From Micromonospora sp. CB01531 (GTDB lineage Bacteria; Actinomycetota; Actinomycetes; Mycobacteriales; Micromonosporaceae), in NCBI RefSeq assembly GCF_001905095.1, contig NZ_LWLS01000061.1, positions 1-64,000 of the forward strand: a stretch of 64,000 bases of DNA, in the 5' to 3' direction. The notes beneath the pieces are model-generated. The model was not told where the DNA came from. It did not search any database and worked only from the letters and a program-made list of their open reading frames with translations. Shown here piece after piece: positions 39,494 through 47,605 of this stretch (position 1 is its first letter; every line of letters starts with the position of its first letter). Position numbers and translations under genes: made by a program.

Positions 39494-40318
39494 ATGAGCA
39501 TCAGCACCCCGGGCGGCCCGGAGCGCCGTCCGACCGTGGTCAGCACCGGCAAGAAGCCGGCCGCCGGCCGGCCGGCCGCTGCCGACAAGCCCGCCGGCGG
39601 CAAGGCCGGATCCGGCAAGGGCAACCCGCGGCCGGCCGCGGGCGGCAAGGGCCGCAAGCCGGTCGCCCCGGTGAAGGTCAGCCAGGGTCGGTCCTGGGGC
39701 CCGATCGCCCTCTTCGTCGCGGTCGGCGTGCTCGCCGCCGGCATCATCGGCTACGGTGCCTACGCCGCCTTCCAGGGCTCTCAGCCGTGGCAGACGCGGG
39801 CCGACGCCATCAAGGGCATGGTCGACTACCGCAAGAAGGACCCGGACCTGGTCAAGGGTGGCAACCACCAGCCGGGCTCGATCAAGTACGACGTCCTCCC
39901 GCCGGTCGCCGGCCCGCACAACCAGGCCTGGCAGAACTGCATGGGCGACGTCTACGACGCCCCGATCGCCAACGAGCACGCGGTGCACAGCCTGGAGCAC
40001 GGCACGGTCTGGATCACCTACCGCCCGGACCTGCCGGCCGACCAGGTGGCCAAGCTCAAGGCCAAGGTCGAGGGCAAGGAGAAGCTGATGCTCAGCCCGT
40101 TCGAGGGGCTGGACAAGCCGATCTCGCTGCAGGCCTGGGGCTTCCAGCTCAAGGTCGACAACGCCGACGACAGCCGGATCGACGACTTCATCAAGACGCT
40201 GAAGGTCAACGCCTCCATCGAGGGGCCGACCGCGCTCTGCGACCAGGGCGTCACCGCCACCGGCACCACGCCGCGGGACAACCTGGGCAACCAGATGCCC
40301 GAGCAGCCGACCCAGTGA
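39494..40318 (+). CDS. DUF3105 membrane-anchored protein
   Basis: The 274-residue protein has a disordered Lys/Gly/Pro/Ala-rich N-terminus (about 1-65), one membrane helix (about 71-94) and an extracellular domain of the DUF3105 family, including HSLEHGTVWITYRPD and a pair of cysteines. The repeated histidines in the domain (VAGPHNQAW, NEHAVHSLEHG) could bind metal; that is inference. It is ten bases before the DUF305 gene, and such a DUF3105-DUF305 pair is frequent beside argS in actinomycetes. Confidence 0.85.
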   Translation: MSISTPGGPERRPTVVSTGKKPAAGRPAAADKPAGGKAGSGKGNPRPAAGGKGRKPVAPVKVSQGRSWGPIALFVAVGVLAAGIIGYGAYAAFQGSQPWQTRADAIKGMVDYRKKDPDLVKGGNHQPGSIKYDVLPPVAGPHNQAWQNCMGDVYDAPIANEHAVHSLEHGTVWITYRPDLPADQVAKLKAKVEGKEKLMLSPFEGLDKPISLQAWGFQLKVDNADDSRIDDFIKTLKVNASIEGPTALCDQGVTATGTTPRDNLGNQMPEQPTQ

Positions 40319-40328
40319 GGACGCCGCG

Positions 40329-40997
40329 ATGACCGCCGCCGTGACGACGGACACCGAGCTCGACGAGGCCCCGGCCACCGGTGACGGTGGCCGGGGGGCC
40401 GCGCGCCGCTTCGGCGTGCTGGCCCTGGCCGCCGCCGTCGTGGTCGGCCTCCTGCTCGGGTACGCGGGCGGCCTGCTCACCCCGGCTCTCACCCGGCCGG
40501 GTGACAACTCCGCCGAGGCGGGCTTCGCCCGGGACATGACCACCCACCACGCGCAGGCGGTGGCGATGGGGCTGCTGGCCTTCCAGCAGGGCCAGGACCC
40601 GGAGGTACGGCAGATCGGCGTCGACATCGCGACGGGCCAGCAGGGCGAGATCGGCATCATGCAGACCTGGCTGCGCTCGTGGCACCTGGACCCGACCGGC
40701 GACCAGCCGCCGATGGCCTGGATGCCGGACGGCGCCGGGCTGGTCAAGAACGGCCTGATGCCGGGCATGGCCACGCCGGAGGAGATGGCGAAGCTGCGGG
40801 CCGCCAAGGGCCGCGAGTTCGACGTGCTCTTCCTCACCATGATGCGGCAGCACCACCTGGGCGGGGTCCACATGATCCAGGGGATCCTCGACCAGGGGCA
40901 CGACGAGGACGTGCTGGCGGTCGCGCAGACCATGAAGAACACCCAGCAGACGGATCTGACCAACATCCAGGCCGCGCTCAAGCGGCTCGGTGGCTGA
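40329..40997 (+). CDS. DUF305 family protein
   Basis: The 222-residue protein has one N-terminal membrane helix (about 27-49) and an extracellular DUF305 domain, a ferritin-like four-helix bundle. FARDMTTHHAQAVAMG and the second-half MMRQHHLGGVHMI are the two histidine/methionine motifs of the family, suggestive of copper or other metal binding. Function is unproven. GAGGA precedes the ATG. It is cotranscribed with DUF3105 and followed by a terminator. Confidence 0.88.
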   Translation: MTAAVTTDTELDEAPATGDGGRGAARRFGVLALAAAVVVGLLLGYAGGLLTPALTRPGDNSAEAGFARDMTTHHAQAVAMGLLAFQQGQDPEVRQIGVDIATGQQGEIGIMQTWLRSWHLDPTGDQPPMAWMPDGAGLVKNGLMPGMATPEEMAKLRAAKGREFDVLFLTMMRQHHLGGVHMIQGILDQGHDEDVLAVAQTMKNTQQTDLTNIQAALKRLGG

Positions 40998-41018
40998 GCC
41001 GCCGGCACGCCTGCTTCC

Positions 41019-41054
41019 GGAAGGGCCCGCGTCGTTCCCGACGCAGGCCCTTCC
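41019..41054 (+). terminator. Terminator hairpin after DUF305 gene
   Basis: GGAAGGGCCCGCGTCG and CGACGCAGGCCCTTCC pair with one mismatch around a four-base loop, 22 bases past the DUF305 stop. Confidence 0.75.
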
Positions 41055-41124
41055 GCATACCCGCCCCTACCAGCCCGTTATGCCCGTTTATAACTTTTTG
41101 ATGGAGTTCAACCCATAGTGCTCC

Positions 41125-41880
41125 TTGGAGACTTTTCTACCCACATATCGTGACCAGTTGCGATTCGGGCTCGTTGCGCAAGACGTGGGGGTTGCACTCA
41201 GAGACGCAGGCAGGTCGGTGACCAGTTGGTGCCGACGCCACACCATCGGCGGTGACGGGGCGGTGGCAGCCGTCCGTCGCGGACAGCGGCCGGGCGAGTC
41301 GGGAACGCTCAGCCGCGAACAGGAACTCGAACTGATCGACGTACTGCGGGGCGTCCACCCCGACGGGTTCGGCCTGGACGAGGAGCTCTGGACGCGACAG
41401 AGCCTGACCACCCTCATACAGCGCCGGTTCGACCTGGCGATGGACCCCGGCACGGTCGGGGCGTACCTGCGGGCCTGGGGGTTGGGTCCGCGGGAGCCCC
41501 GGGAGCGGGCCTGCGGGCTCTGCGTGGGCGCAGTCGAGCGCTGGGTGCGCAGCGAGTACCCGGCAATCACCGGGGCCGCCCAGGAGCACGCCGCGGAGGT
41601 CTACTGGATCGGCCGGATCCGCCTGCGCGGCACCATGCCGGCGGCCGACGTGATCTCCGCGGTCTCCTCCCGGGGCCGGGTCCGCTTCATGATCACCACA
41701 CCGTCGGTCGACCCGCCGCTCCCGCGCGACTTCGTGCTGCGGCTTAGCGGCGCCGAGGAGCGCAGCGTGCACCTGATCGTCGACGGCTCGTGGCCCCGCA
41801 ACGAGTGGCCGCGCCGCCTGCCGCGCCGCATCGTCCTGCACCCGCTTCCCAGCTGCGGCCGCCCCCTGGCCGCCGCCTGA
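41125..41880 (+). CDS. IS630-like transposase derivative, catalytic residues lost
   Basis: The 251-residue protein follows IS630-family transposases in order: an HTH (VAQDVGVALRDAGRSVTSWCRR), GQRPGESGTLS, a winged helix (LWTRQSLTTLIQRRFDLAMDPGTVGAYLRAWGLGP) and a RNase H-like core. In the core, the segment that should hold the first catalytic Asp-Glu reads AEVYWIGRIRLRG, so both acids are gone. The second aspartate is kept in HLIVDG. The chain ends before the terminal Asn-Pro-x-Glu block. Start TTG 41125 is uncertain, because an in-frame stop (TAG 41116) is just upstream. It is either a decayed insertion sequence or a domesticated DNA-binding protein. Confidence 0.7.
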   Translation: METFLPTYRDQLRFGLVAQDVGVALRDAGRSVTSWCRRHTIGGDGAVAAVRRGQRPGESGTLSREQELELIDVLRGVHPDGFGLDEELWTRQSLTTLIQRRFDLAMDPGTVGAYLRAWGLGPREPRERACGLCVGAVERWVRSEYPAITGAAQEHAAEVYWIGRIRLRGTMPAADVISAVSSRGRVRFMITTPSVDPPLPRDFVLRLSGAEERSVHLIVDGSWPRNEWPRRLPRRIVLHPLPSCGRPLAAA

Positions 41881-41899
41881 CCCCCGGCCACCTTTCCGG

Positions 41900-41956
41900 T
41901 GATCATGAGGTTGCCGGCGACAATGATCTCCACGGCTGCCGCCAACCTCATGATCA
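41900..41956. repeat. Inverted repeat of the TGATCAWGARGTT family
   Basis: TGATCATGAGGTTGCCGGC (41900-41918) pairs with GCCGCCAACCTCATGATCA (41938-41956) with one mismatch across 19 bases. It lies just after the IS630-like gene and before the tRNA. The arms resemble those at 33716-33769. It may serve as a terminator. Confidence 0.65.
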
Positions 41957-41994
41957 GGGCAATTGCGGAGACGGGCGGCGCGCGGGGATACCGA

Positions 41995-42025
41995 TTGGGT
42001 GATCCGGAGGCGGGTTTGCTACGCT
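41995..42025 (+). promoter_or_regulatory. Possible tRNA-Arg promoter
   Basis: TTGGGT (41995-42000) and TACGCT (42020-42025) are 19 bases apart, with the second ending 14 bases before the mature tRNA. The spacing is slightly long, so the call is tentative. Confidence 0.4.
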
Positions 42026-42039
42026 TCTCGGGTCGCTGA

Positions 42040-42114
42040 GCCCCCGTAGCTCAGGGGATAGAGCACCGCCCTCCGGAGGCGGGGGCGCAGGTTCGAATCC
42101 TGCCGGGGGCACCA
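42040..42114 (+). tRNA. tRNA-Arg, anticodon CCG
   Basis: A full cloverleaf can be drawn. The acceptor stem is GCCCCCG with CGGGGGC, the D arm is GCTC/GAGC, and the anticodon stem is CCGCC/GGCGG around CTCCGGA, which places CCG at positions 34-36 to read CGG. The T arm is GCAGG-TTCGAAT-CCTGC, and the CCA end is encoded. A perfect hairpin follows four bases later. Confidence 0.95.
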
Positions 42115-42117
42115 TCC

Positions 42118-42153
42118 AAGGCCGCTGACCAGGGAAATCCGGTCAGCGGCCTT
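42118..42153 (+). terminator. Terminator hairpin after tRNA-Arg
   Basis: AAGGCCGCTGACC pairs perfectly with GGTCAGCGGCCTT over 13 bases around a ten-base loop, immediately downstream of the tRNA. Confidence 0.8.
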
Positions 42154-42211
42154 GATCGTGTATGCGGGCCGTCGGCGGCCCGCGGCCATCAACCGCGAAC
42201 ATCACAACGAC

Positions 42212-42231
42212 CGATAACTCGCCGGTTATCG
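42212..42231. promoter_or_regulatory. Small inverted repeat in tRNA-to-polymerase gap
   Basis: CGATAAC and GTTATCG flank six bases, in the 153-base non-coding gap between the tRNA terminator and the stop of the LigD-type gene. It may be an operator remnant; nothing nearby starts here. Confidence 0.25.
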
Positions 42232-42306
42232 CCGCGGCACGGTGACGACGCGCCACACCTAACCATGGCGAGCAACCGGCAGCCCCGGGAGCCGCACCCG
42301 GACCGG

Positions 42307-43266
42307 TCAGCCGGCCTCGCGGCGGGCCTTCGCGCGGCGCTTGCCCTCGTGCATGGCCTGCACCCGGGCCACCGGGATGGTCCGCCCCTCCGCGACCAGG
42401 TCGGCCGGGAGCCGCTGCGGGGCCGGCAGCGCCGCCGCCCACGGGTCCCGCTCGGCGACCAGCGCCGGCACGGTCCGCACGGTGAAGTCGGCGGGCGTCG
42501 CCGACTCCAGGTCGTCCCAGCCGACCGGGTACGACACCGGCGTGCCCGGCCGCACCCGGGGGCTGTACGCCGCCACCACCGTCGCCCCGTACGCCCGGGT
42601 CGAGTCGACGAACACCCGGCCGCCGCGGTCCTCGACGATGAACGCGGTGGTGGCCAGTGCCGGGTCGAGGCGTTCGGCGCGGGCGGCGACGGCCCGGGTC
42701 GCGGCGGCCGCCTCCTCGGCCGTGGTCTCGGCGGCCACCGGCACGATCACGTGCACGCCCTTGGCGCCGCTGGTCTTCACCGCCCCGGCCAGCCCGACGT
42801 CGGTCAGCGCCTGCCGGACCAGCAGCGCGGCCCGGACCGCCATGCCGAACGAGTCACCCGGGGGCGGGTCGAGGTCGAGCACCAGCTGGGTGGGGTGCTC
42901 CGGCCGGCCCGCCAGGCCCAGTGTCGGGTGGTACTCCACCGCCCGCTGGTTGGCGAACCAGAGCAGCGTCCGCCGGTCGTCGCAGAGGGCGTACGAGATC
43001 CGCCGGCGGGACGCCTCCGCCCAGACCGAGGTGCGGCGCACCCAGTCGGGGGTGTACTTCGGCAGGTTCTTCTGCATGAACGGGTCCTGCCCGGGCCGCA
43101 CCCGGACGACCGAGAGCGGCCGGTCACGCAGCTCCGGCAGGATCCGCTCGTGGACGGCGTCCAGGTAGTCGACCAGATCGCGCTTGGTCGCCCCGGCCCC
43201 GTCGAACAGCGGCTGGTCCAGATTGGTCAGCGAAACCCCGTCCCGGGTCTCGTCAGCGGCACCCAT
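42307..43266 (-). CDS. Stand-alone LigD-type polymerase/primase domain protein
   Basis: The roughly 319-residue protein matches the archaeo-eukaryotic primase-like polymerase domain of bacterial LigD. The catalytic metal-binding aspartates are in QLVLDLDPPPGDSF, the TSGAKGVHVIVPV block binds the incoming nucleotide, and the C-terminal VFVDSTRAYGATVVAAYSPR is typical. It has no ligase or nuclease domain and no Ku gene beside it. Relatives add ribonucleotides or fill gaps in end joining or excision repair. Start ATG 43266 has GGGAAGG upstream. Confidence 0.88.
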   Translation of the reverse strand: MGAADETRDGVSLTNLDQPLFDGAGATKRDLVDYLDAVHERILPELRDRPLSVVRVRPGQDPFMQKNLPKYTPDWVRRTSVWAEASRRRISYALCDDRRTLLWFANQRAVEYHPTLGLAGRPEHPTQLVLDLDPPPGDSFGMAVRAALLVRQALTDVGLAGAVKTSGAKGVHVIVPVAAETTAEEAAAATRAVAARAERLDPALATTAFIVEDRGGRVFVDSTRAYGATVVAAYSPRVRPGTPVSYPVGWDDLESATPADFTVRTVPALVAERDPWAAALPAPQRLPADLVAEGRTIPVARVQAMHEGKRRAKARREAG

Positions 43267-43324
43267 CCGCTCACCTTCCCGGCCCGAAGCCGTGCCGGCA
43301 ACCCCGACACGACCGCCGAGGGAG

Positions 43325-43804
43325 TCAGACCCAGAACGTGTCGTGCCGCAGGAAGAACTCCGTCCGCTCCTCCTCGGTCCGGCCGGCCAGGTCCAGCAGG
43401 CCCTCGAAGTAGCCCTCCCGGGGCGCGCCGGGCGCGAAGTGCAGCAGCATCGAGGCGGGCTCGCCGGACTCGTTGCGGAACGCGTGGACGCCACCCTCCG
43501 GGACGTGCACGAAGTCGCCGGGCACCGTGTCGATCCACCGCCGGCCGTCGTAGATGCGGACCGTCCCGGACAGGATGTAGAACGACTCCGAGATGGACCG
43601 GTGGAAGTGCGGATCCGGGCCGCTCGGCTGCGGGCCCATCTCCCAGCGGTAGAGCCCGAACTGCCCGTTGGTCGACGCGCCGGTGGCGAGGTAGTGCGCC
43701 GTGCCGCCGCTGGGGTAGACCAGCTCGGGCGGCTGGTCGGCCGGGCGGTAGGTGGCGGTCGGCTCGCCCCAGTCTCCTGAGTAACGCGGTGGTGGGTAGG
43801 TCAC
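43325..43804 (-). CDS. Cupin domain protein
   Basis: The 159-residue protein is a single beta-barrel cupin. Its metal-binding motif 1 is PDPHFHRSISESFYILSG, with two histidines and a glutamate, and motif 2 is PGDFVHVPEGGVHAFRNES with another histidine. The function of such proteins varies widely (dioxygenase, isomerase, sensor). Its start overlaps the stop of the PEP-mutase-like gene by four bases, so both belong to one transcript running away from the MocR regulator. Confidence 0.82.
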   Translation of the reverse strand: MTYPPPRYSGDWGEPTATYRPADQPPELVYPSGGTAHYLATGASTNGQFGLYRWEMGPQPSGPDPHFHRSISESFYILSGTVRIYDGRRWIDTVPGDFVHVPEGGVHAFRNESGEPASMLLHFAPGAPREGYFEGLLDLAGRTEEERTEFFLRHDTFWV

Positions 43805-44589
43805 CGTGCCTCCTCTGCGGTCCGGAACAACTCGTCGCCCGCCCGGATCGCGGCGAGCATCTCGACGGTACGGGCGCGGGCGGCCGCGTACAGCCCCTCA
43901 CCGAAGCTGACCCGGGCCACGCCGAGCCCGGCCAGCTCGGCCACGGCCGGTGCGCCGGGGCGGGCCAGCACGTTGACCGGGGCGTCCACCTCGGTCACCA
44001 GGGTCCGGACGTCGGCCGGGTCGGCGAGGACGATCGGGTAGACGCAGTCCACCCCGGCGGCCCGGTAGCGGCGGGCCCGGCGGACCGCCTCGGCGAGCCG
44101 CCCCTCCGCCGGCCCGTACGCCCGCAGGTGGACGTCCACCCGGGCGTTGAGCACCACGTCCACCCCGGCCTCCCGGGCCGCCGCGCGGACCCCGGCGAGC
44201 AGGTCGGCCTGCTCCGCCACGTCGCGCAGCTCCCGGGTACGCGGGTCGGAGTCCTCGAGGTTGCAGCCGACCGCGCCGGCGGCGAGCAGCCGCTCGACCA
44301 GCTCGGCCGGGCGCAGCCCGTACCCCCGCTCCAGGTCGGCGGTGACCGGGACGGCCACGGCGGCGGCGATCCGGGCGACCGCGTCGAACATCTCGTCCAC
44401 CGGGGTGGCCTCGTTGTCGGCGTGGCCGAGCGCCTCGGCGACCGCCCCGCTGCTGGTGGCGACGGCCGGGAAGCCGGCCGCGACCACGGCCCGGGCCGAC
44501 CCGGCGTCCCAGGCGTTGGGCAGGATCAGCGGTACTCCGGGGCGGTGCAGCGCGCGCAGCGTGGCGGCCCGCTGGTTCAGCTCGGTCAT
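43801..44589 (-). CDS. Isocitrate lyase/PEP mutase superfamily protein
   Basis: The 262-residue TIM-barrel protein shows LPNAWDAGSARAVVAAGFPAVATSSGAVA, the metal-binding region VPVTADLERGYG and GCNLEDSDP. The usual lyase cysteine motif KKCGH is missing, so isocitrate lyase activity is unlikely. Relatives include PEP mutase, carboxyphosphonoenolpyruvate and oxaloacetate-acting enzymes, but the substrate is not known. It is divergent from the MocR-type gene across 47 bases, a usual sign of control by that regulator. Confidence 0.82.
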   Translation of the reverse strand: MTELNQRAATLRALHRPGVPLILPNAWDAGSARAVVAAGFPAVATSSGAVAEALGHADNEATPVDEMFDAVARIAAAVAVPVTADLERGYGLRPAELVERLLAAGAVGCNLEDSDPRTRELRDVAEQADLLAGVRAAAREAGVDVVLNARVDVHLRAYGPAEGRLAEAVRRARRYRAAGVDCVYPIVLADPADVRTLVTEVDAPVNVLARPGAPAVAELAGLGVARVSFGEGLYAAARARTVEMLAAIRAGDELFRTAEEAR

Positions 44590-44636
44590 GCGGGGATTCT
44601 CGCCGGGCCGGTGGCCAACCCCTAAGCTCCAATTCC

Positions 44637-46046
44637 GTGCCGATGGACTGGGCCGATTTCGGCGTCGACCTGCACCTGGAACTGGACGCGAGCGGCGGCC
44701 GGCGGGCCGGGCTGGAACGGGCCCTGCGGGCGGCCATCCGCGACGGCCGGCTACCGCCGTCGGCCCGCCTGCCGGCCACCCGCACCCTCGCCACCGAACT
44801 CGGGCTGTCCCGGGGCACGGTCAGCGCCGCCTACGACCAACTGGTCGCCGAAGGCTGGCTGGTGGCCCGGGTCGGCGCCGGCACCGAGGTCAGCCCGCTA
44901 CGCCGGGCGGCGCCGGCGCCGGTCGCGCCGCCGCCCGGGCCGGCACCCTTCCGGTACGACCTCCGTCCGGGCAGCCCCGACGTCGGGCTCTTCCCGGTCA
45001 CCGCCTGGCTGCGGGCCACCCGACGGGCGCTGGCCGTGGCCCCCGCCGAGGCGTACGGCTACGGCGACCCGCGCGGCCGACCGGAGCTGCGTACCGCGCT
45101 CGCCGGCTACCTGGGACGAGCCCGCGGCGTGCTCGCCGACCCGGAGCGGATCGTGGTCACCACCGGGTACGTCCAGGCGCTGGTGCTGCTCACCACCGTG
45201 CTGCGCGACGCCGGTACGCCGGCCGTGGCGATGGAGGATCCGGGGCTCCCCTTCCACCGGGAGGTGGTCCGCCGGCACGGTGGCACCGTGCTGCCGCTGC
45301 CGGTGGACGAGCGGGGTGCGCGTACCGACCTGCTCGGCACCGGGCGCCTCGCCCGGGTGGGCGCCGCGGTGGTGACCCCGGCACACCAGTTCCCGATCGG
45401 GGTGACGCTGCACCCGGCCCGCCGGCACGCGCTGGCCGACTGGGCCCGGGCGACCGGCGGCCTGGTCGTCGAGGACGACTACGACGGCGAGTTCCGGTAC
45501 GACCGGCAGCCGGTGGGCGCGGTCCAGGGCACCGCCCCGGAGCAGGTGGCGTACGTGGGCACCGCGGCGAAGACGCTCGGGCCGGCGTTGCGCCTGGCCT
45601 GGCTGGTGCTGCCGGCCCGGCTGGTGGATCCGGTGGTGGACGCGAAACGCCACCTCGACCTGCACACGGAGACGATCGGCCAGCTCGCCCTCGCGGACCT
45701 GATCGGCACGCACGGCTACGACCGGCAGATCCGTACCGTCCGGCGGCGCTACCGGCAGCGGCGGGACCTGCTGCTGGACCGGCTGGGCCGGTGGCCCGGC
45801 CTGGACGGGATCTCGGCCGGCCTGCACGCCACCGTCGACCTGCCGGCGGACGGCCCGACCGAGGCGGAGGTGCTGGCGGCGGCCGGCGCGCGCGGGCTCG
45901 CCCTGGGCGGGCTCGGCCCGCACCGGCATCACCCGGCAGGACAACCGGGCGGTCTGGTCGTGGGTTACGCGCACCCGCCGTCGCACGCGTACCCGGCGGC
46001 GGTGGATCTCCTGGCCCGGGTGCTGGGCGCCGACGGCCGGAGCTGA
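44637..46046 (+). CDS. MocR/PdxR-type GntR regulator with aminotransferase domain
   Basis: The 469-residue protein joins an N-terminal GntR winged helix (about 22-85; LPATRTLATELGLSRGTVSAAYDQLVAEG) to a fold type I aminotransferase domain. The PLP-binding pieces are EDDYDGEFRYDRQP and the lysine in YVGTAAKTLGPALRLAW. Members of this group sense PLP or an amino compound. Its GTG start (44637) or ATG (44643) faces the PEP-mutase/cupin pair. The last 82 bases overlap the opposing MFS gene. Confidence 0.9.
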   Translation: MPMDWADFGVDLHLELDASGGRRAGLERALRAAIRDGRLPPSARLPATRTLATELGLSRGTVSAAYDQLVAEGWLVARVGAGTEVSPLRRAAPAPVAPPPGPAPFRYDLRPGSPDVGLFPVTAWLRATRRALAVAPAEAYGYGDPRGRPELRTALAGYLGRARGVLADPERIVVTTGYVQALVLLTTVLRDAGTPAVAMEDPGLPFHREVVRRHGGTVLPLPVDERGARTDLLGTGRLARVGAAVVTPAHQFPIGVTLHPARRHALADWARATGGLVVEDDYDGEFRYDRQPVGAVQGTAPEQVAYVGTAAKTLGPALRLAWLVLPARLVDPVVDAKRHLDLHTETIGQLALADLIGTHGYDRQIRTVRRRYRQRRDLLLDRLGRWPGLDGISAGLHATVDLPADGPTEAEVLAAAGARGLALGGLGPHRHHPAGQPGGLVVGYAHPPSHAYPAAVDLLARVLGADGRS

Positions 46047-47524
46047 CCGCCGGCAGTCTGCTGGCCAATCGGAGGCGCCGAGCCCGCTGCGGTCGCCCGC
46101 CCTGCCGGGGGCGTCGGGAGGGCTTCCTGGCGACGGGGCCGCCGGGCGGTGCGGAGGGCGACCAGCAGGGCGGCGGCGACCAGCGCGGCGGCCACGGCGA
46201 AGGCGTACCGGTAGCCGGCGGCGAGGGCGGCCACCTGGTCCGCGCCGGCGGCGCGCGCCGCGTCGGTGCGGGACGCGGCCAGGGTGGCGAGGGTGGCCAA
46301 CCCGAGCGCCCCGCCCACCTGCTGGGTGGTGTTGGCCAGCCCGGAGGCGAGCCCTGCGTCGTCGGGCGCGGCACCGGCCATGGCGAGGTTGGTGACCGCC
46401 GGCAGGGTCAGCCCGCCCGCGACGCCGAAGACCAGCATGGCCGGGAGCAGGTCCCGCGCGTAACCGGCGTCCACCGGGAGGCGGGCCAGCAGCAGGAAGC
46501 CCGCCACGGCGAGCGCCAGCCCGCCGACCAGCACCGCCCGGGCGCCGTACCGGGCCACCAGCCGGCCGGCCAGGCCCAGCGAGACCGCCGCGATCACCAG
46601 CGGGGTGGGCAGGAAGGCGAAGCCGGTGGCCGCCGGGTCCAGCCCGAGGACGAGTTGCAGGTGCAGCGCGAGCAGGAACTGGAAGCCGAAGTACGCGGCC
46701 ACCATGAGGAACTGCGCGGCGTTGGCGGCGACCAGGCCGGGCGCCCGCAGCACCCGGGGTGGCAGCAGCGGGGTCGGGGCGATCCGCTGCCGGGCCGCGA
46801 AGCCGGCCAGGAGCGCGATGGCCAGCCCGGCGGCGGTGAGGGTGCGCGCCGAGGTCCAGCCGTGTTCGCCGGCACCGACGATGGCCAGCACGGCGGCCAT
46901 CAGGCCGGCGGTGGCCAGCACCGCGCCGAGCAGGTCCAGACCGGCCCGCAGGCCGACGCCGGGGTCCGGCGCGATCAGCCGTCCGGCGGCGGCCAGGATC
47001 AGCGCGCCGATCGGCAGGTTGATCAGGAAGATCGACCGCCAGCCCGCCAGGTCGGTGAGCACTCCCCCGACCAGCAGGCCGATCGAGGAGCCGGCCGCGC
47101 CGGTGAAGCTGAACACGGCGATCGCCCGGGCCCGCTCGGCCGGCTCGGGGAAGAGCCGGACGATCATGCCGAGGCTGACCGCGGTGGTGAGCGCGCCCCC
47201 GACGCCCTGCGCGAAGCGGGCGGCGACCAGGATCGCCGGGCTGGCGGCCACGGCGCAGAGCAGCGAGGCGAGGGTGAACAGGGCCACCCCGGCCAGGAAG
47301 ACCTGGCGCCGGCCGAGCAGGTCGCCGAGCCGCCCGGCCAGCAGGAGCAGGCCGCCGAACGCGACCAGGTAGGCGTTCACCACCCAGGCCAGCCCGGCGC
47401 CGTGGAAGCCCAGGTCGGCCTGGACGGCCGGGAGCGCCACGGCGACGATGCTGCCGTCCAGGATGATGATCAGGCTGCCGGCGCAGAGCACGAGCAGCGC
47501 CGGCCAGCGGTTGGTCCCCGTCAT
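45965..47524 (-). CDS. MFS drug exporter, DHA2/EmrB-QacA type
   Basis: The roughly 519-residue protein has about fourteen membrane helices. LDGSIVAVALPAVQADLG (helix 1), AGRLGDLLGRRQVFLAG (motif A) and GAAGSSIGLLVGGVLTDLAGWRSIFLINLPIG (motif C region) place it in the DHA2 drug-exporter family. I start it at ATG 47524, which has AAGGAGG nine bases upstream. Its hydrophilic C-terminal tail of about 60 residues runs into the 3' end of the MocR gene. HxlR is divergent and probably controls it. Confidence 0.9.
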   Translation of the reverse strand: MTGTNRWPALLVLCAGSLIIILDGSIVAVALPAVQADLGFHGAGLAWVVNAYLVAFGGLLLLAGRLGDLLGRRQVFLAGVALFTLASLLCAVAASPAILVAARFAQGVGGALTTAVSLGMIVRLFPEPAERARAIAVFSFTGAAGSSIGLLVGGVLTDLAGWRSIFLINLPIGALILAAAGRLIAPDPGVGLRAGLDLLGAVLATAGLMAAVLAIVGAGEHGWTSARTLTAAGLAIALLAGFAARQRIAPTPLLPPRVLRAPGLVAANAAQFLMVAAYFGFQFLLALHLQLVLGLDPAATGFAFLPTPLVIAAVSLGLAGRLVARYGARAVLVGGLALAVAGFLLLARLPVDAGYARDLLPAMLVFGVAGGLTLPAVTNLAMAGAAPDDAGLASGLANTTQQVGGALGLATLATLAASRTDAARAAGADQVAALAAGYRYAFAVAAALVAAALLVALRTARRPRRQEALPTPPAGRATAAGSAPPIGQQTAGGQLRPSAPSTRARRSTAAGYACDGGCA

Positions 47525-47545
47525 CGGGTACGACCTCCTTGGTGC

Positions 47546-47579
47546 ATGGTTTGTTACCGAGGCCATCGTCTGTGACCAT
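47546..47579. promoter_or_regulatory. Candidate HxlR operator
   Basis: In the 81-base gap between the divergent MFS and HxlR genes, TTTGTTACC (47550-47558) and TCTGTGACC (47569-47577) form a direct repeat of 19-base period, framed by ATGGT and ACCAT. The gap is too small to hold anything but the two promoters and their control site. Confidence 0.4.
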
Positions 47580-47605
47580 CAGACCGAGCGGAAGGAGGCA
47601 CTTTC

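Noticed and set aside
42040..42153. tRNA-Arg as attachment site of an integrated element
   Set aside because: No integrase is nearby, and no direct repeat of the tRNA 3' end was found to either side; a normal terminator follows the gene.
44147..47575. 1142-codon plus-strand open frame
   Set aside because: It runs antisense to or out of frame with the PEP-mutase, MocR and MFS genes, each of which has full motif sets.
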